DNA of 23,887 nucleotides from contig UQOJ01000032.1 in NCBI GenBank assembly GCA_900542635.1, positions 1 to 23,887 of the forward strand, in the 5' to 3' direction. The stretch comes from an uncultured Collinsella sp. Its GTDB lineage: Bacteria > Actinomycetota > Coriobacteriia > Coriobacteriales > Coriobacteriaceae. The notes beneath the pieces were generated by a model. It had not been told where the DNA came from, searched no databases, and saw only the letters and a program-made list of their open reading frames with translations. Of this stretch, positions 22,328-23,887 are shown in pieces (within the stretch, counting starts at the first letter, position 1; every line of letters begins with the position of its first letter). A program made the position numbers and the translations under genes.

Positions 22328-22365
22328 CCATCACAAAGGGGCCAGGCTCCTTTGTGGTGGTTTTT
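22328..22365 (+). terminator. Terminator-like palindromic repeat, second copy
   Basis: CCATCACAAAGG (22328-22339) and CCTTTGTGGTGG (22349-22360) with TTTTT after. It matches 11846-11882 closely (loop GGCCAGGCT here, GGACAGGCA there). Two elements in tandem end the moa operon. Confidence 0.75.
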
Positions 22366-22457
22366 GCTTTGGTAGATGTGTGGGACATGCCTTACAATCT
22401 ACCAAGTAGTTCATGACGGGCGAAAAACGGAGAGAAGGGGCTTGATGCGTCCTTAAT

Positions 22458-22523
22458 GTTTCATGCGGATAGATTGATTTGACAGACGGTGGCGAATGCC
22501 TGCCGTCCGCATTCGTATGAAAC
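22458..22523 (+). promoter_or_regulatory. MFS leader with competing stems
   Basis: GTTTCATGCGGA (22458-22469) can pair with TCCGC (22506-22510) and ATGAAAC (22517-22523), while CGAATGC (22493-22499) can pair with GCATTCG (22509-22515). The two pairings use overlapping bases and are mutually exclusive, just upstream of the ribosome site. This is only a possible regulatory leader and matches no riboswitch class I know. 22270-22534 contains no gene. Confidence 0.35.
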
Positions 22524-22534
22524 AAGGAGTCTCC

Positions 22535-23815
22535 ATGCTCGCCTCTCTTTTCTCAAAGCCTCAACCATCGCTGTCCGTGCAGGCCAGGCGCCTGGTGGCG
22601 ATGCGCTTTCTTATCTACACCGGTTTTCAGACCAGCTACTTTATCGGCGTCATCGGAACGCTCACCTATGCAGACGATGCCTCGGTCGTGGCGACATCGC
22701 TGGCCGTCCTTTTTATGAATGTTTTCGTGATCCTGGGATCCTTTGCGGGCGGCGCGGCGCTCGACGCCTGGGGCCCGCGCCGTCATTTCTTGCTGAGCAT
22801 CGTGGGCACGCTGGCAACCGGCGCGGCGATCATTGCCTTTGGCAGCGCGACCGGAACAGTCCTTGCCGGCGCGGTACTCCTGGGCTTTGTGATGGGGTTC
22901 GCCCAGCCCATCGCCACATCCTATCCGGCGTATCTCACCGACGACCCCGTCGAGCTCAAAGACGTCAACTCCGCCATCGCCATGTTTTCAAACGTGAGTA
23001 TCATCGTTGGCCCCACGCTGGGCGGCTTTGTCGCGGCGGCTGCGTCGTCGCGCGCGGTGTTCGTGCTCATGATGCTCTTTACCGTGCTGGCGCTCGTTGC
23101 CGGTTGGGGCTTTAAGCCGCAGACCAGCCATGTCGCCGGGCATGCGGATGCCGATTCGGCAGAGGAAGGGGAGCGTGCGGGACAAAGCTCCAACTCCAGC
23201 ACGTCCGCCCGCGCAACCTTCGCGACCAGCATCAAGACAGTCTTCACCAACAGCGTCCTCGCGCTACTTTTCTGCATTATTTTCCTTTCGAACTTTGGCT
23301 ACGGAGCCTTCGATCCGCTCGAGTCGTTTTTCTATCGCGATGTCCTACGCGTTGGCGTTGAGTGGATGGGCTGGCTCTCGTCGGCCTCGGGCGTGGGCGC
23401 GGTGCTGGGCGCCGTCGTTGCGCTCCGTTTGCCGCCGCACCTGGTCAACCTTAAAACGCTGCTCGTGGCGCTTATGTCCGTGGGTCTGGGAAGCCTGCTC
23501 TACGTGGGAACGTCGTACGTGGGCGTAGCCCTTGTCGGCCAGATTGCCCTGGGCGTGGCCTGGGGCGTCGTTAACCCGCTCCACAACACTATCGTGCAAA
23601 CGGCGGCTCCGCTCGAGCAGCTCGGTCGCATCAACTCGGTCATGGGTTTTGGCAATATGTTCGCCGGCGTGGCCCCGCTGGCGATTGCCCCGTGGCTGGC
23701 GGCGACGTTTGGCGTGCAGCAGACGCTTGTTGGTGCGGGCATGGTCGTGACGGCAGTTCCCGCGGCGTTGCTGTTGTTTGGACGCCGGCATTTTGATCGT
23801 GCCGCAAAGCAGTAA
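22535..23815 (+). CDS. MFS transporter
   Basis: A 426-residue inner-membrane protein with about 12 membrane segments, six on each side of a polar loop (about 200-235, rich in E, S, D). The loop between helices 2 and 3 carries the major facilitator motif as 'GGAALDAWGPRRHFLL' (G-x3-D-x2-G-R-R). The second half has 'GVAWGVVNPLHNTIVQTAAPLEQLGRINSVMGF', common in MFS exporters of the EntS/MefA-like group. Substrate is unknown; drug, macrolide or siderophore export would fit the group. The ATG at 22535 has AAGGAG 4-5 bp upstream; in-frame ATGs at 22496 and 22517 would add residues from the leader. Its stop lies 24 bp before the adapter, so the gene is complete. Confidence 0.9.
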   Translation: MLASLFSKPQPSLSVQARRLVAMRFLIYTGFQTSYFIGVIGTLTYADDASVVATSLAVLFMNVFVILGSFAGGAALDAWGPRRHFLLSIVGTLATGAAIIAFGSATGTVLAGAVLLGFVMGFAQPIATSYPAYLTDDPVELKDVNSAIAMFSNVSIIVGPTLGGFVAAAASSRAVFVLMMLFTVLALVAGWGFKPQTSHVAGHADADSAEEGERAGQSSNSSTSARATFATSIKTVFTNSVLALLFCIIFLSNFGYGAFDPLESFFYRDVLRVGVEWMGWLSSASGVGAVLGAVVALRLPPHLVNLKTLLVALMSVGLGSLLYVGTSYVGVALVGQIALGVAWGVVNPLHNTIVQTAAPLEQLGRINSVMGFGNMFAGVAPLAIAPWLAATFGVQQTLVGAGMVVTAVPAALLLFGRRHFDRAAKQ

Positions 23816-23836
23816 AAACCATCACAACATTCGATG
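23816..23836. repeat. Palindromic element, copy 3 (arm only)
   Basis: The 21 bases from 23816 to 23836 equal an arm of the element at 18474 and 19716, in the form of the reverse complement of copy 2's right arm. The expected centre (CTTTTCCC) is not present; AAA and then adapter follow. Confidence 0.75.
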
Positions 23837-23839
23837 AAA

Positions 23840-23887
23840 CTGTCTCTTATACACATCTCCGAGCCCACGAGACTAAGGCGAATCTCG
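23840..23887. other. Nextera adapter and i7 index (sequencing artefact)
   Basis: CTGTCTCTTATACACATCT (23840-23858) is the Tn5 mosaic end, CCGAGCCCACGAGAC (23859-23873) the Nextera read-2 adapter, TAAGGCGA (23874-23881) the N701 i7 index and ATCTCG (23882-23887) the start of the P7 tail. It is library sequence, not genome, and should be trimmed. Confidence 0.97.

Noticed and set aside
22380..22460. Known riboswitch before the MFS gene
   Set aside because: I compared it by eye with THF, fluoride, guanidine and ZTP motifs; GGAGAGAAGGGG looked suggestive, but the conserved cores are missing.

Overview
The window is about 60% GC chromosomal DNA that looks like a Collinsella or close relative (Coriobacteriia, gut Actinomycetota). 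The grounds are the feoA-feoA-feoB-FeoB-associated protein cluster, a MoaC-MobB fusion, a GlnR-like orphan regulator, a BaiCD/FadH-type flavoenzyme, and many short palindromic intergenic repeats. The genus is inferred from protein style, not from a marker gene. The last 48 bases are not genomic: they are Nextera transposon adapter plus an i7 index, so the contig ends at about 23839, inside the arm of a repeat found twice elsewhere in the window.

Layout. 1-3525: iron uptake (two FeoA proteins, FeoB, a Cys-rich FeoB-associated protein), with a DtxR/IdeR-like box before feoB and a long inverted repeat before the first feoA. 3628-5577: a three-domain flavin/Fe-S reductase, followed by a terminator and the C-terminal remnant of a GntR/FadR regulator. 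6020-7820: an AAA ATPase on the minus strand with four palindromic units after its stop and a 10-bp tandem array at its promoter; next to it is a gene-free stretch with two large inverted repeats. 7817-9656: GntR/FadR and LacI-family regulators. 9791-11841: a glutamine synthetase-like protein and a GlnR-like regulator, with a GlnR-box-like sequence upstream. 12048-15991: a membrane-anchored HtrA protease and NAD+-dependent DNA ligase LigA. 16049-18300 (minus): a MATE exporter followed by a BmrR-like MerR regulator; the promoter has the 19-bp spacer and dyad typical of MerR control. 18640-19677: an unassigned nuclease-like protein between two copies of a roughly 60-bp palindrome. 19911-22269: moaA and the moaC-mobB fusion (molybdenum cofactor). 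22535-23815: an MFS transporter.

How the genes work together. FeoA/FeoB and the small protein form a ferrous iron importer. The MATE/MerR pair is a drug-responsive efflux unit. MoaA and MoaC make cyclic pyranopterin monophosphate, and the MobB half links to the guanylylation end of cofactor synthesis. The GS-like and GlnR-like pair suggests nitrogen control, but the GS-like protein lacks three of the six metal-ligand positions of classical GSI, so it may not be an ordinary glutamine synthetase. The strongest candidates for something undescribed are this GS-like/GlnR pair, the palindrome-flanked nuclease-like gene, and the repeat-flanked AAA ATPase.
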